Below are positions 20,503 to 30,200 of a DNA stretch of 35,906 nt, piece by piece (positions within the stretch are counted from its first letter, which is position 1; every line of letters begins with the position of its first letter). The notes beneath the pieces were generated by a model. It made no database searches, was not told the DNA's origin, and saw nothing but the letters and a program-made list of their open reading frames with translations. The DNA lies in assembly GCA_018826895.1 (NCBI GenBank), contig JAHJYA010000107.1:1-35906 (forward strand), given 5' to 3'. Source of the stretch: Gammaproteobacteria bacterium (GTDB taxonomy: Bacteria; Pseudomonadota; Gammaproteobacteria; Pseudomonadales; Pseudomonadaceae). The translations under genes were made by a program, and so were the position numbers.

Positions 20503-21048
20503 TCAGCGTCCGAGCATGCGTAACAACGTGCGGTCACGGTCGATGAAATGGTGCTTGAGCGCAGCCAGGCCGTGTATGCCGGCGAAGATCACCAGGGCCC
20601 AGGCCAAATATTCGTGCACCAGCCCTGCCACATCTCCCTGGTCGGGGATGCTAGTCAGGGTCGCGGGCACCTCAAACAGACCGAAGACGCTGATACCGCG
20701 ACCCTCGGCGGTAGAAATCAGGTAACCGGAAAGCATCAGTACGAACAGACCAACGTAGAGGAACAGGTGCCCCAGGTGGCTGGCCAAGCGGGTCATGCGC
20801 CCGTGGCTGTCGAGTGCCGGCGGGGCCGGACTGAACCAGCGCCAGGCGACACGGCCCAGCATCACGGCGAACAGCACCAGGCCAATGCTCTTGTGCAGGT
20901 CAGGCGCGGTACGGTACCAGGTGCTGTAATAGTCCAGACCGACCATCCAGAAACCCAGGCCGAACAGACCGAATACCGCCACGGCAACCAGCCAGTGCAG
21001 CAGGCTGCTGACCAGACCATAGCGAGAAGAAGAATTACGCCATTGCAT
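20503..21048 (-). CDS. Cytochrome b561 family membrane protein
   Basis: The 181-residue protein has four hydrophobic helices (about 11-33, 48-66, 83-105 and 140-165) and the His pattern of the bacterial b561 family: [27 protein letters not shown] and [13 protein letters not shown]. These would hold two b hemes in the inner membrane. Such proteins move electrons between quinol and periplasmic or superoxide acceptors; with a YceI partner a link to quinone or isoprenoid chemistry is often suggested. The start is the ATG at 21048; a TTG four codons earlier is possible. It is the first gene of a two-gene leftward operon with the YceI gene. Confidence 0.9.
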   Translation of the reverse strand: MQWRNSSSRYGLVSSLLHWLVAVAVFGLFGLGFWMVGLDYYSTWYRTAPDLHKSIGLVLFAVMLGRVAWRWFSPAPPALDSHGRMTRLASHLGHLFLYVGLFVLMLSGYLISTAEGRGISVFGLFEVPATLTSIPDQGDVAGLVHEYLAWALVIFAGIHGLAALKHHFIDRDRTLLRMLGR

Positions 21049-21454
21049 CGAACACCCCAAAACCGCAGCGCGAAAACGCCAGACTAGCGGTTAACTTATC
21101 GATTAAAAGTGAAATTTTCCGCTTTAAAAGATCGTTAATTACGATCGATTAGCGGCGCCTCGGGCATGCTCGACCCAGCGGTCACCCAGAGTAGCAGGGC
21201 GGCTAATCCTGGGAAGCTGCCGGGGAATGGGAATTCTTTTCGATACGTAACCGCACTTGCGCCCCATACGGTGCGGAACTTACGTCAATGGAGGCATCTG
21301 GTAGGCTTACGCCAGTTCGAGTGAGCGCAGCACGGGGCTGCCCCTCTTGTATCCAGGCCCCATTGCCGCGAGAAATGTAGCCAGGCGAAAACGCCGGCAA
21401 TACTCACGCCCTCCAGGCCGGCACGGCCGCAGATCAAATAGGAACACCCCTTAG
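21049..21454. other. Intergenic region between cytochrome b561 and bioA
   Basis: These 406 bases separate divergent genes. The part at 21085-21160 is AT-rich and probably carries the b561 promoter and the dyad at 21130. From 21170 to 21430 it is GC-rich with no recognisable gene; a 65-codon leftward frame (21203-21400) has no ribosome site or recognisable product. I see no biotin (BirA) operator that I can trust. Confidence 0.7.
21130..21146. promoter_or_regulatory. Dyad GATCGT-TAATT-ACGATC, candidate operator
   Basis: Perfect 6-base arms with a 5-base AT centre lie about 85 bases upstream of the cytochrome b561 start in AT-rich DNA. The size suits a dimeric regulator. No protein is assigned. 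Confidence 0.4.
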
Positions 21455-22861
21455 ATGAGCCTGAATGACCAGTGGATGCAGCGTGACCTGAAGGTACTCT
21501 GGCATCCCTGCACCCAGATGAAAGATCACGAGCGCCTGCCGCTGGTGCCCATCAAGCGCGGCGAAGGTGTGTGGCTGGAAGACTTCGACGGCAAGCGTTA
21601 CCTCGATGCGGTCAGCTCCTGGTGGGTCAATGTATTCGGCCACGCCAATCCGCGTATCAACCAGCGCATCAAGGATCAGGTCGACCAACTCGAGCACGTG
21701 ATCCTCGCTGGCTTTAGCCATCAGCCGGTGGTCGAGCTGTCCGAGCGCCTGGTGAAGTTGACGCCGGCGGGCCTGGAGCGGGTGTTCTACGCCGACAACG
21801 GCTCATCCTGCATCGAAGTCGCGCTGAAGATGAGCTTTCATTACTGGCTCAACGTCGGCCAACCGGCAAAGAAGCGTTTCGTCACCCTCTCCAACAGTTA
21901 CCACGGCGAAACTGTGGCGGCGATGTCGGTGGGCGATGTCGCGCTGTTCACCGACACTTACAAAGCCTTGCTGCTCGACACCCTGAAAGTCCCCAGCCCG
22001 GACTGCTACTACCGCCCCGACGGGGTGAGCTGGGAAGAGCACTCGCGCCTCATGTTCGCCCACATGGAGCAGACGCTGGCCGAACACGCCCACGAGGTCG
22101 CCGCGGTAATCGTCGAGCCGCTGATCCAGGGCGCCGGCGGTATGCGCATGTACCATCCGATCTACCTGAAACTGCTGCGTGAAGCCTGCGACCGCTACGG
22201 CGTGCACCTGATTCTCGATGAAATCGCCGTGGGCTTTGGCCGCACCGGGACAATGTTTGCCTGCGAGCAGGCCGGCATCACCCCGGACTTCCTCTGCCTG
22301 TCCAAGGCCCTGACGGGCGGCTACCTGCCGCTGGCCGCCTGCCTGACTACCGAGCAGGTCTACCAGGCGTTCTACGATGAGTACGACAGCCTGCGCGCCT
22401 TCCTCCATTCACACAGCTACACCGGCAATCCGCTGGCCTGTGCCGCGGCACTGGCAACCCTGGATATCTTCGAACACGACAATGTGATCGAAGCCAACAA
22501 GGCCTTGGCTGCGCGCATGGCCAGCGCCACCGCGCACCTGGTCGACCACCCGCATGTCGCCGAAGTGCGCCAGACCGGCATGGCCCTGGCCATCGAGATG
22601 GTTCAGGACAAAGCCAGCAAGACCGCCTACCCCTGGCAGGAGCGGCGTGGTCTCAAGGTCTACCAGCACGCGCTGGAACGCGGTGCACTGCTGCGCCCGT
22701 TGGGCAGCGTGGTGTATTTCCTGCCGCCTTATGTGATTACCCCCGAGCAGATCGACTTCCTCGCCGAGGTGGCCAGTGAAGGTATCGACATCGCCACCCG
22801 CACCTCGGTCAGCGTGGCGCAAGGCAATACGCTGTATCCGGGCTTTCGCGACCCGGGCTAA
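21455..22861 (+). CDS. bioA: Adenosylmethionine-8-amino-7-oxononanoate aminotransferase
   Basis: The 468-residue class III PLP aminotransferase makes 7,8-diaminopelargonate in biotin synthesis, with S-adenosylmethionine as amino donor. Family marks are [12 protein letters not shown] near the N-terminus, [16 protein letters not shown] (54-69), [15 protein letters not shown], the PLP-binding [12 protein letters not shown] (D255) and the Schiff-base lysine K284 in [13 protein letters not shown]. Length is slightly above the E. coli enzyme. The ATG at 21455 has AGGAA about 13 bases upstream, a loose spacing; Met8 is an alternative start. No other bio genes are in the window. rsmE follows 111 bases later across a repeat. 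Confidence 0.94.
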   Translation: MSLNDQWMQRDLKVLWHPCTQMKDHERLPLVPIKRGEGVWLEDFDGKRYLDAVSSWWVNVFGHANPRINQRIKDQVDQLEHVILAGFSHQPVVELSERLVKLTPAGLERVFYADNGSSCIEVALKMSFHYWLNVGQPAKKRFVTLSNSYHGETVAAMSVGDVALFTDTYKALLLDTLKVPSPDCYYRPDGVSWEEHSRLMFAHMEQTLAEHAHEVAAVIVEPLIQGAGGMRMYHPIYLKLLREACDRYGVHLILDEIAVGFGRTGTMFACEQAGITPDFLCLSKALTGGYLPLAACLTTEQVYQAFYDEYDSLRAFLHSHSYTGNPLACAAALATLDIFEHDNVIEANKALAARMASATAHLVDHPHVAEVRQTGMALAIEMVQDKASKTAYPWQERRGLKVYQHALERGALLRPLGSVVYFLPPYVITPEQIDFLAEVASEGIDIATRTSVSVAQGNTLYPGFRDPG

Positions 22862-22874
22862 ATATAGAAGCAGA

Positions 22875-22936
22875 GTGGATGGCACTTTACCCATCCACCG
22901 CTGCGACAGATATCGGTGCGCACGGCGCACCCTACG
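22875..22936. repeat. Palindromic intergenic repeat, copy 2, before rsmE
   Basis: Two hairpins sit side by side: GTGGATGG/CCATCCAC (22875-22898) and GGTGCGC-ACG-GCGCACC (22915-22931). The second, with flanks, is 23 bases identical to 3084-3106; the first resembles the hairpin at 14395-14420. The combination shows that the two hairpin types belong to one composite element. Confidence 0.8.
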
Positions 22937-22972
22937 GCTAGAATTTGCGCCTTTGCTCCAGGTTCGCCTCCT

Positions 22973-23698
22973 ATGCGCCTCTCCCGCTTCTTTATTGATG
23001 CCCCCCTATCACTTGGCCAGCATGCGCTACCCGAAGCCCAGGCCCACTATATCGGCCGCGTACTTCGCCATGCCGTGGGCGATGCGGTGCAGTTGTTCGA
23101 TGGCAGCGGCCTGGAATACCGGGGCGAGCTGATCGAAGTCGGCAAGAAGAGCGTGCTGGTCGAGCTGCGCGAACACCTGCCTGGGCTGCCCGAATCACCG
23201 CTGGCCATTCATCTTGGTCAGGGCCTGTCGCGCGGCGAGCGCATGGACTGGGCGATTCAGAAAGCCACCGAATTGGGCGCCACGCAGATTACTCCGATCG
23301 TCTCCGAGCGTTGTGAGGTGCGCCTGAAAGATGAGCGCGCCGACAAACGCATGGCGCACTGGCGCCAGGTGGCGATCAGCGCCTGTGAACAGTGCGGCCG
23401 CTCGGTCTTGCCGCTCATTCATCCACCGCTTGAACTGAGTAGTTGGCTTGCCCAGGTCGAGGCCGACCTCAAGCTGGTGCTGCACCCGGTGGCCGAAGCC
23501 CTGCAAAGCCATGCCCGGCCCGGCACCCTGGCCTTTCTGATCGGCCCAGAGGGTGGTCTGAGCGATGCAGAAGTGGCGCAGGCACAGGCCGCTGACTTTC
23601 ATGCCGCTCGCCTCGGGCCGCGCGTGCTGCGCACCGAAACCGCCCCCGTCGTGGCCCTCAGCGTGGCCCAACAGCTCTGGGGCGACCTGCAGGCGTAA
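22973..23698 (+). CDS. rsmE: 16S rRNA m3U1498 methyltransferase
   Basis: The 241-residue SPOUT-class enzyme methylates U1498 of 16S rRNA. The N-terminal PUA-like domain starts MRLSRFFIDAPL and includes HYIGRVLRHAVGDAVQLFDGSG. The C-terminal knot has MDWAIQKATELGATQITPIVSERC (91-114), LIGPEGGLSDAE (189-200) and LGPRVLRTETAPVVAL (214-229), which form the SAM site. The length equals the family norm. The start at 22973 is chosen because MRLSRFF matches the family; the frame extends upstream through the repeat to 22916, which is not coding-like. The ribosome site is weak. Upstream is bioA, downstream a symporter. Confidence 0.95.
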   Translation: MRLSRFFIDAPLSLGQHALPEAQAHYIGRVLRHAVGDAVQLFDGSGLEYRGELIEVGKKSVLVELREHLPGLPESPLAIHLGQGLSRGERMDWAIQKATELGATQITPIVSERCEVRLKDERADKRMAHWRQVAISACEQCGRSVLPLIHPPLELSSWLAQVEADLKLVLHPVAEALQSHARPGTLAFLIGPEGGLSDAEVAQAQAADFHAARLGPRVLRTETAPVVALSVAQQLWGDLQA

Positions 23699-23909
23699 AG
23701 ATGTCGCCTTGACGTAACAAAATGTGACCTCAAGAGATTGCAAGCGACGCAGTCTTTGGCATGCTCTGCGCGCCGCGTGCGCGACCTGCTTTACCAGCGC
23801 CCCGTGCCCGGCCGAGGTCGGCGCCTCCCAGACGCGCCGCCCTATTCCAATAACAATTCAACGGGCCTCGGCCCCGCCCACAAAGCGGCCGCACGCCCAG
23901 GAGCATGGC

Positions 23910-25400
23910 ATGAACGAACTGGTTTCGACCCTTAACGGGCTGGTCTGGAGCCCGGCACTGATCTATCTCTGTCTCGGTGTCGGTCTGTACTTTTCTTTGC
24001 GTGGGCGCTTCTTGCAGGTTCGCCACTTCAAGGAAATGATTCGCCTGATGTTCAGCGGCCGCACCGATGAGCACGGCATCACCTCGTTCCAGGCCCTGAC
24101 CATGACCCTCGCCGGTCGTGTCGGTACCGGCAACATCGCCGGTGTCGCCACCGCCATCACCTTCGGCGGCCCCGGCGCCGTGTTCTGGATGTGGATGGTG
24201 GCCTTCCTCGGCGCCAGCTCGGCGTTCGTCGAGTCGACCCTGGGTCAGGTCTATAAAGAGAAGATCGACGGCCAATACCGCGGCGGCCCTGCGTTCTATA
24301 TCGAGAAAGGCCTGGGCATGAAGTGGTACGCCTGGCTGTTCGCAGTGGTCACCGTATTCGCCTGCGGCCTGCTGCTGCCGGGCGTACAGGCCAACTCGAT
24401 CGCCTCCAGCGCACAGACCGCGTTCGGCATTGAGCCGACCGTCACTGCCGCCCTACTGGCTATCCTGATCGGCATGATCATCTTCGGCGGCGTCAAGCGT
24501 ATCGCCCACTTCACCCAGGTGGTGGTGCCGTTTATGGCGCTGGGCTACATCCTGGTTGCCCTGGTGATCATCCTGCTGCACATCGACAAACTGCCAGGCG
24601 AGATTGCGCTGATCTTCAAGAGCGCGTTCGGCCTGGAAGCCGGTTTCGGCGCCATTGTCGGCATGGCCATCCAGTGGGGCGTCAAGCGCGGCGTGTACTC
24701 CAACGAAGCAGGCCAGGGCACCGGCCCACACGCCTCCTCGGCCGCTGCTGTCAGCCACCCGGCCAAGCAAGGCCTGGTGCAGGGCTTCTCGGTATACATC
24801 GACACCCTGTTCGTCTGCTCGGCCACCGCGTTCATGCTGCTGATCACCGGCCAGTACAACGTCCAGGCCCCGGACGGCACCGCGCTGTTCACCGGCATCG
24901 CGGGCGTTGCTGCAGGCCCGGGCTACGTACAGACCGCCATGGAAAACGTGATGCCAGGCTTCGGTAACATCTTTGTTGCCATCGCCCTGTTCTTCTTCGC
25001 CTTCACCACCATCCTGGCGTACTACTACATCGCCGAAACCAACATCGCCTACATCAACCGCAAGGTGAATCGTCCGATCCTCACCCTGCTGCTGAAGTTC
25101 GGCATCATCGCCGCCACCGTGTATGGCACCGTGCGCAGCGCCACCGTTGCCTGGGACCTGGGTGACCTGGGTGTAGGCCTGATGGCCTGGCTGAACATCA
25201 TCGCCATCCTGCTGATGCACAAAATCGCCTACAAGTGCCTGAAAGACTACGAGGCGCAGCAGGACGCGGGGCAGGACCCGGTGTTCCACCCCGAGAAGCT
25301 CGGCATCAAGAATGCTGACTACTGGACCGAGCCGACTGCCGAGAACAACCTGGCAGCCGAGAAAGCCGGCCAAGTGGAAGGCAGCACGCAGCCGCGCTAA
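23910..25400 (+). CDS. Sodium:alanine/glycine symporter, AGCS family
   Basis: The 496-residue polytopic protein belongs to the alanine/glycine:cation symporter family (AlsT/DagA/AgcS). Strong signatures are TMTLAGRVGTGNIAGVATAITFGGPGA, the VYSNEAGQGTGPHASSAA segment and FFFAFTTILAYYYIAETN. About ten to eleven hydrophobic helices are visible, ending in a polar cytoplasmic tail of about 60 residues. It would import small neutral amino acids with Na+. The ATG at 23910 has AGGAG directly upstream; the frame runs to 23724 but that leader is not membrane-like. An intrinsic terminator follows, and the gene converges on chpC. The substrate among Ala, Gly, Ser or Gln cannot be told. Confidence 0.93.
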   Translation: MNELVSTLNGLVWSPALIYLCLGVGLYFSLRGRFLQVRHFKEMIRLMFSGRTDEHGITSFQALTMTLAGRVGTGNIAGVATAITFGGPGAVFWMWMVAFLGASSAFVESTLGQVYKEKIDGQYRGGPAFYIEKGLGMKWYAWLFAVVTVFACGLLLPGVQANSIASSAQTAFGIEPTVTAALLAILIGMIIFGGVKRIAHFTQVVVPFMALGYILVALVIILLHIDKLPGEIALIFKSAFGLEAGFGAIVGMAIQWGVKRGVYSNEAGQGTGPHASSAAAVSHPAKQGLVQGFSVYIDTLFVCSATAFMLLITGQYNVQAPDGTALFTGIAGVAAGPGYVQTAMENVMPGFGNIFVAIALFFFAFTTILAYYYIAETNIAYINRKVNRPILTLLLKFGIIAATVYGTVRSATVAWDLGDLGVGLMAWLNIIAILLMHKIAYKCLKDYEAQQDAGQDPVFHPEKLGIKNADYWTEPTAENNLAAEKAGQVEGSTQPR

Positions 25401-25420
25401 GCCGCCTGACGTGTAAAACA

Positions 25421-25455
25421 AAAGCCCCCGCAGATGGCATCTGCGGGGGCTTTTT
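25421..25455 (+). terminator. Intrinsic terminator after the symporter gene
   Basis: Arms of 16 bases, AAAGCCCCCGCAGATG (25421-25436) and its mirror (25438-25453), close around one G, with a T run at the end. The A run on the left could also serve leftward transcripts. Confidence 0.9.
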
Positions 25456-25530
25456 CATGGCTATGGCCAAAAACCGTGTTACATCCCGTGCAAGCCATCA
25501 CGCAGCACCAGGGTGAACTACCGAACACGC

Positions 25531-25619
25531 GTAGGAGCCCCGCCTCGGGGCGAATCGATTGCAGCCATTCAGTTATTTCGGCGTTGCCCATGGCATTCGC
25601 CGCGGGGCGCGGCTCCTAC
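25531..25619. repeat. Pair of REP elements in opposite orientation
   Basis: Two 25-base units, 25531-25555 and (inverted) 25595-25619, match at 22 positions and begin GTAGGAGCC and end GGCGAAT. Each is itself a hairpin: GCCCCG-CCT-CGGGGC in the first and GCCGCG/CGCGGC in the second, so two of the differences are compensatory. This is the classic Pseudomonas REP/BIME layout, between chpC and the symporter gene. Confidence 0.88.
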
Positions 25620-25781
25620 AAAAGCATCGGCGCCGTGCAACAGGGGACTGGGACAGAGCCTTTTTCATGGGCATATACGCGAACTACGTCAGCGCGTGAA
25701 CAAAGCAGGCAGGGATCAGTTGCAGGGGGCGCCGTGCGCACCAAAAATCGGTGGACGCCGCTGCGCAAAGCAGCCCGGCGA
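25620..25781. other. Non-coding remainder between REP pair and chpC
   Basis: No gene is visible. At 25728-25742 the string GGCGCCGTGCGCACC is an inverted, imperfect copy of the hairpin at 3085-3101. No trace of chpD or chpE coding sequence is recognisable. Confidence 0.6.
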
Positions 25782-26252
25782 TCAGATCAACCCGGCATCG
25801 GCGAGCAGTTGCTCCAGACCGATCAGGTCGGGGATGCGCACCACATCGTCACCGACCCGTGCCGCACCCAACTCCAGTGGTGCCAGCTCGACATCGACCG
25901 CTGGCAGGTCACTGGCGATCTTCACCGACCGCGGAATACCTTGTACCAGCAGTGCGATGAACTTGACCTTGGGTCGCCCGCCCAGAGCATTAAGCACCGC
26001 GACCCGCGCACCCTCGCCGAGCTGCGCCTGACCAGAAGACGCAGCCTCGAACGACAGCAGCGGCAGGCGCAGGTCACGCCAGGCGATCTGGCCGAGAAAC
26101 CAGTCCGGCATACCCTCGCTGATCTGCGGCGCACGAAAGGCAATCAGCTCGGCCACCGCCACGTTGGGCAGCAACAACTGGCGATCGGATAACGGCACCA
26201 ACAACCCAGTAAGGCCAGTGGGTGTGGTGGTCGCAACGGGAGCTTGGCTCAT
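25782..26252 (-). CDS. chpC: CheW-like protein ChpC
   Basis: The 156-residue protein is a single CheW domain, the adaptor that couples chemoreceptors to the histidine kinase; in the Pil-Chp system ChpC assists the PilJ-ChpA complex. Visible elements are LLVPLSDRQLLLPNVAVAELI near the N-terminus, GQIAWRDLRLPLLSFE (about 54-69, the CheW beta core) and ARVAVLNALG. The start at 26252 has AGGAAG 5 bases upstream, which overlaps the chpB stop codon, so translation is probably coupled. It is the last gene of the operon here. It could be confused with PilI, but its place after chpB fits ChpC. Confidence 0.88.
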   Translation of the reverse strand: MSQAPVATTTPTGLTGLLVPLSDRQLLLPNVAVAELIAFRAPQISEGMPDWFLGQIAWRDLRLPLLSFEAASSGQAQLGEGARVAVLNALGGRPKVKFIALLVQGIPRSVKIASDLPAVDVELAPLELGAARVGDDVVRIPDLIGLEQLLADAGLI

Positions 26253-26261
26253 CAGAACTTC

Positions 26262-27284
26262 CTAGTTGGGGCACTGCTCGGCCAGGTGATTGACCAAGGC
26301 TTCGGCCAGTTCCCGGGGCTCGGCACTGAAACTGCTATAACCCGCCTCGCGCAAGCTTTCCGGCATGCTCGGCGCTGCGCAGGTGTCGGCGCGCTGGGTC
26401 CAGATGGCCGCACCTTGGCGGCGCACATAGGCGGCGGCAGCACAACCATCACTGCCCATGCCGCTGAACGCGATCACGCCGCACTGGTCGCCATAGGCCT
26501 GGGCAAGGTTGAGCATCATCTGGTCGATCGACGGGCTGTAAGGCTCCGGCCAGCTTCGTGCACTGATCTGCATGCAACGCTCGTCGCTGAAATTCAGCTC
26601 CTGACTGATCGGCACCACCACCACCTCGCCACAGCGCAGACTGTCGCCATCGCGGGCCGGATTGACATGCCACTGGCTATGCCGGCCTACCGCCTGGGGC
26701 AGGACGGACTCGAACGCCGGATCGATATGCTGGGCGTAGAGAAAGGCCACCGGCAAACCGCCGGGCAGCGCATCAAGAAACGCCTTCACCGCAGCGGGAC
26801 CACCCAGCGAAGCAGCCAGCAGCCAGACCTGGCGCGCGGGTTCACCGGCCACCAGCGGGGTATCGGCCAGGGCGCGCGGCAGCTCGAGCCGGTTCGGCCG
26901 CTGGGCCTCGGCTAGCAGAGTCTGCAGGCTCGGCCCCACAGCGGCCGAGGGATCACCGACCAGCTTCTTCAGCTTGCCGAACAGCCGGCGTTCCCAGCGT
27001 GGGTAATGTTCGGAGTGGCGCTCTGGGGCATGCCCTTCACCAAACAACACCGGCGCCGTGGCGTTTTCCATCAGGTTGTCGACCAGCGGCGAGTCTTCCA
27101 ACTGCGCCAGATCGACCAGCCATAAATCCGTCTCGCAGGCGACCAGCTGGGCCTCATCGAGGCGCGCCGGATCGCTGTTGAGCACCACCTGATAGCCACT
27201 ACCGGTCAGCGCCTGCTGCAACACATGGCGCTGCAGCGAGGTGTCGGCAATCACCGCAATACGCGCCGTCATTTTCTCGCTCAT
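26262..27284 (-). CDS. chpB: Chemotaxis methylesterase ChpB (CheB family)
   Basis: The 340-residue protein would remove methyl groups from the receptor PilJ, opposing PilK. The C-terminal methylesterase domain keeps the triad: S159 in LLAASLGG, H186 in AQHIDP and D279 in GMGSDG; PSMPESLREAG near the end matches the family. The N-terminal 110 residues look like a degenerate receiver: a single Asp in VIADTS where two acids are usual, D58 in LWLVDLAQ at the phospho-site position and no clear conserved Lys. The start ATG overlaps the chpA stop as ATGA, indicating translational coupling. A second in-frame Met (27272) is possible. Confidence 0.92.
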   Translation of the reverse strand: MSEKMTARIAVIADTSLQRHVLQQALTGSGYQVVLNSDPARLDEAQLVACETDLWLVDLAQLEDSPLVDNLMENATAPVLFGEGHAPERHSEHYPRWERRLFGKLKKLVGDPSAAVGPSLQTLLAEAQRPNRLELPRALADTPLVAGEPARQVWLLAASLGGPAAVKAFLDALPGGLPVAFLYAQHIDPAFESVLPQAVGRHSQWHVNPARDGDSLRCGEVVVVPISQELNFSDERCMQISARSWPEPYSPSIDQMMLNLAQAYGDQCGVIAFSGMGSDGCAAAAYVRRQGAAIWTQRADTCAAPSMPESLREAGYSSFSAEPRELAEALVNHLAEQCPN

Positions 27285-30200
27285 GGCTCACCCACTGGGC
27301 GGTTGTGCACCAGTTGCGCGATGGTCTCGAGCAACAACGACTCCTGGTAGGGTTTGCCCAGGTACTGGTTGACGCCGATGCTCATCGCGCGCTCGCGGTG
27401 CTTCTCGCCGGTACGCGAGGTGATCATGATGATCGGCAAGTCCTTGAGCCCCTCGTCATGGCGCACCAGGGTGGCGACCTCAAAGCCGTCCATACGCGGC
27501 ATCTCGATGTCCAGCAACATGATGTCCGGCTTGTGTTCCTGCAGCTGCGCGATGGCGTCGACACCGTCCTTGGCGGTCAGCACGTTCATGCCGTTGCGCT
27601 CCAGCAGACGGCTGGTGACCTTGCGCACGGTGATCGAGTCGTCGACCACCATGACCAGTGTCGGTCGCTCGGCTTCGACTTCCGGCAACGCACTGGACGG
27701 CCCGGCAAGACGCGGTTGCAACTGGTTCTGCAGGTGGGCGTGGAGTACGCGAATGGTTGCCAGCAGATCGAGAATCACCACCACGCGACCGTCGCCGAGA
27801 ATGGTCGCACCGGAAATCCCGTGCACCCCGGCGAACTGCGGGCCGAGGCTCTTCACCACGATCTCCCGCGAGCCGGCCAGGGAGTCGACCTGCACCGCCA
27901 CCGCATGCTCGCTGGAACGTACCAGGATGACCGGCAACGGCAGGCTCTGGCCCACCAGTTTGGGATGCTGGCCATTGTTCAACAGATCGCCCAGATAACG
28001 CAGCTCGTAAGCCTGACCGGCGTACTCGAAGCGCGGCGCATCAGGCCCGTAATAGGCTTCCAGCTCGTAGGGCGAAACCCGCACGATGCCTTCGATGGTA
28101 TTCAGCGGGATCGCATACAGGTCTTCACCGGACAGCACCATCAGGGCGCGGTTGACCGACACCGTGAACGGTAGGCGAATGGTGAAGGTGGTGCCTTCAC
28201 CCGGCGTCGACTCGATGCTCATCGAGCCGCCAAGCTGCTTGACCTCCGAATGCACCACGTCCATACCGACGCCGCGCCCGGAAATCTGCGTGACCTTCTC
28301 GGCGGTGGAGAAACCGGCCTCGAGGATGAACTGCAGAATCTCGTGATCGCTCAAGCCAGCATCAGCGTCCATCAGGCCGCGCTCGATGGCCTTGCGGCGT
28401 ACCGCGTCGAGTTTGATGCCGGCACCGTCATCAGCCAGGGTCAGGACAATGTCACCGCCCTCACGGCCAAGGCTCAGGCGAATGCTGCCCTGCTCCGGCT
28501 TGCCGCTGTCGCGCCGCACCTGCGCCGGCTCGATGCCATGGTCGACGGCATTGCGCAGCATGTGTTCGAGCGGCGCAACGATGCGCTCAAGCACCGTGCG
28601 GTCCATTTCACCCTCGGCGTTGCCGACCAGAAACTCGACCTGCTTGCCCAACTCGCTCGCGACCTGCCGCACGATACGGCGCAGGCGCGGTACCAGGCGA
28701 TCGAACGGCACCATGCGCGTACGCATCAGGCCTTCTTGCAGCTCGGTGTTGACCCGCGCCTGCTGCAACAGCAAGGTTTCCGCATCGCGGTTACGGGTGG
28801 CCAGGGTTTCCTTGAGGTCGAGCAAGTCAGACGCAGACTCGAACAGCGCCCGCGAAAGCTGCTGCAGCTGGGAGTGACGGTCCATCTCCAACGGGTCGAA
28901 GTCTTCGTAACCGACGCGCTCGACCTCGGACTGGTAGCGGCTGAGAATCTGCGCTTGGGTCTCGATATCCAGACGGCGCAACTGGTCGCGCACACGATCG
29001 ATGGTCGCTTCCATTTCACTCAGGGTGAAGCCGAAGTCGCTGACCTGCTGCTCCACCCGACCACGGAAGATCGAGGTTTCCCCCGCCAGGTTGACCAACC
29101 CCTCCAGCAGTTCGGCAGGGACCTTGACCAGCTCCTGCGGAGCCCGCCGCGACGCGGCTTCCTGGGCCGCCTGCTCGGCACGCCGCACGAACGGCAAGAC
29201 CCTGGGCGCATCGTTTTGCACCACGGCCTCGCTGGCTGCAATGAGCGAGACATGGGACTGCGGAACAGGTGACGGAGTCAGCGCCGGTTCTTCATCGCTG
29301 TGGATATCGCCAGGCGCCTGAACATCGGCGGCCTGGCTGGCCAGCAGGCGCTGACGCAGTTGATCAAGCTCTGTCTGCAAGCCCTCAAAGCCGGATTGCA
29401 GATCGAGGAACAGGCTCTCCGGCCAGGGCGCGCCTTGCTGCTGCGCCTCGGTGAGGTGGCTTTCCAGGTCGTGGGTCAGGTCGCCCAGGCGTTTCTGCCC
29501 AGCCAGCCGAGCACCACCCTTGAGGGTATGCAGCACCCGCAGAATATCGTCGATGGCGCGGCCATCATCGCGTTGGGCTTCGAAGCGCCCAATGGATGCC
29601 TCCATGACCTCGAGCAGGTCATCAGCTTCCTCGAGGAAAATATCGAGAATGTCGGACTCGTCATCGTCCAACCCGGCGTTCGGCGCAGCAGCCCTGAGCT
29701 GAACCGAGGTGGGTATGCTCAACTGCTCGTCCGGGTTGGCACGAAAGCGTTTGATGGCCTCGATCAGCGCCTGCCCATCCGGAACCGGCTGCTTGCTGCG
29801 GACCGCTTCAAGCATTTGCGCCAGACGGTCGTGGCAGGCTTGCAGCAGCTCGAATAGACCCGCGCTGGCGCGCAGGCGACCGTCGGCAAGCCCCTCATAG
29901 AGAAACTCCAGCTCATGGGCCAGATCGCCAATCTCGCGAATCTCGGCCATGCGTGCGCCACCCTTGAGGGTGTGCAGGTCACGTTGCAGGGCTTCGAGTT
30001 CGAGGCTGTTATTCGTGTCGTCCATCCAGCGCTGCAGAGCCGCGCTGGAACTGTCGACGATATCGAAACCTTCCTCGAGGAAGATCTCGACCAACTCGGG
30101 ATCACGCTCCGGCTCCGCTGGTAAAGGCTCGGCGAACGATTCAGCAATAGCTGCTGGCTCAGCCACCACGATTTCGTCGGGCGTCTCTTCAGCGTCTGCA

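Noticed and set aside
21203..21400. 65-codon minus-strand frame in the bioA upstream gap
   Set aside because: No ribosome site, no recognisable domain and no signal peptide; left as intergenic.
23709..23740. TTGACG considered as a -35 box for the symporter gene
   Set aside because: No acceptable -10 hexamer is found 16-18 bases downstream.
25434..26192. 252-codon + strand frame overlapping the terminator, REP pair and chpC
   Set aside because: It begins inside a terminator stem and runs through repeats and antisense to chpC; composition is not protein-like.
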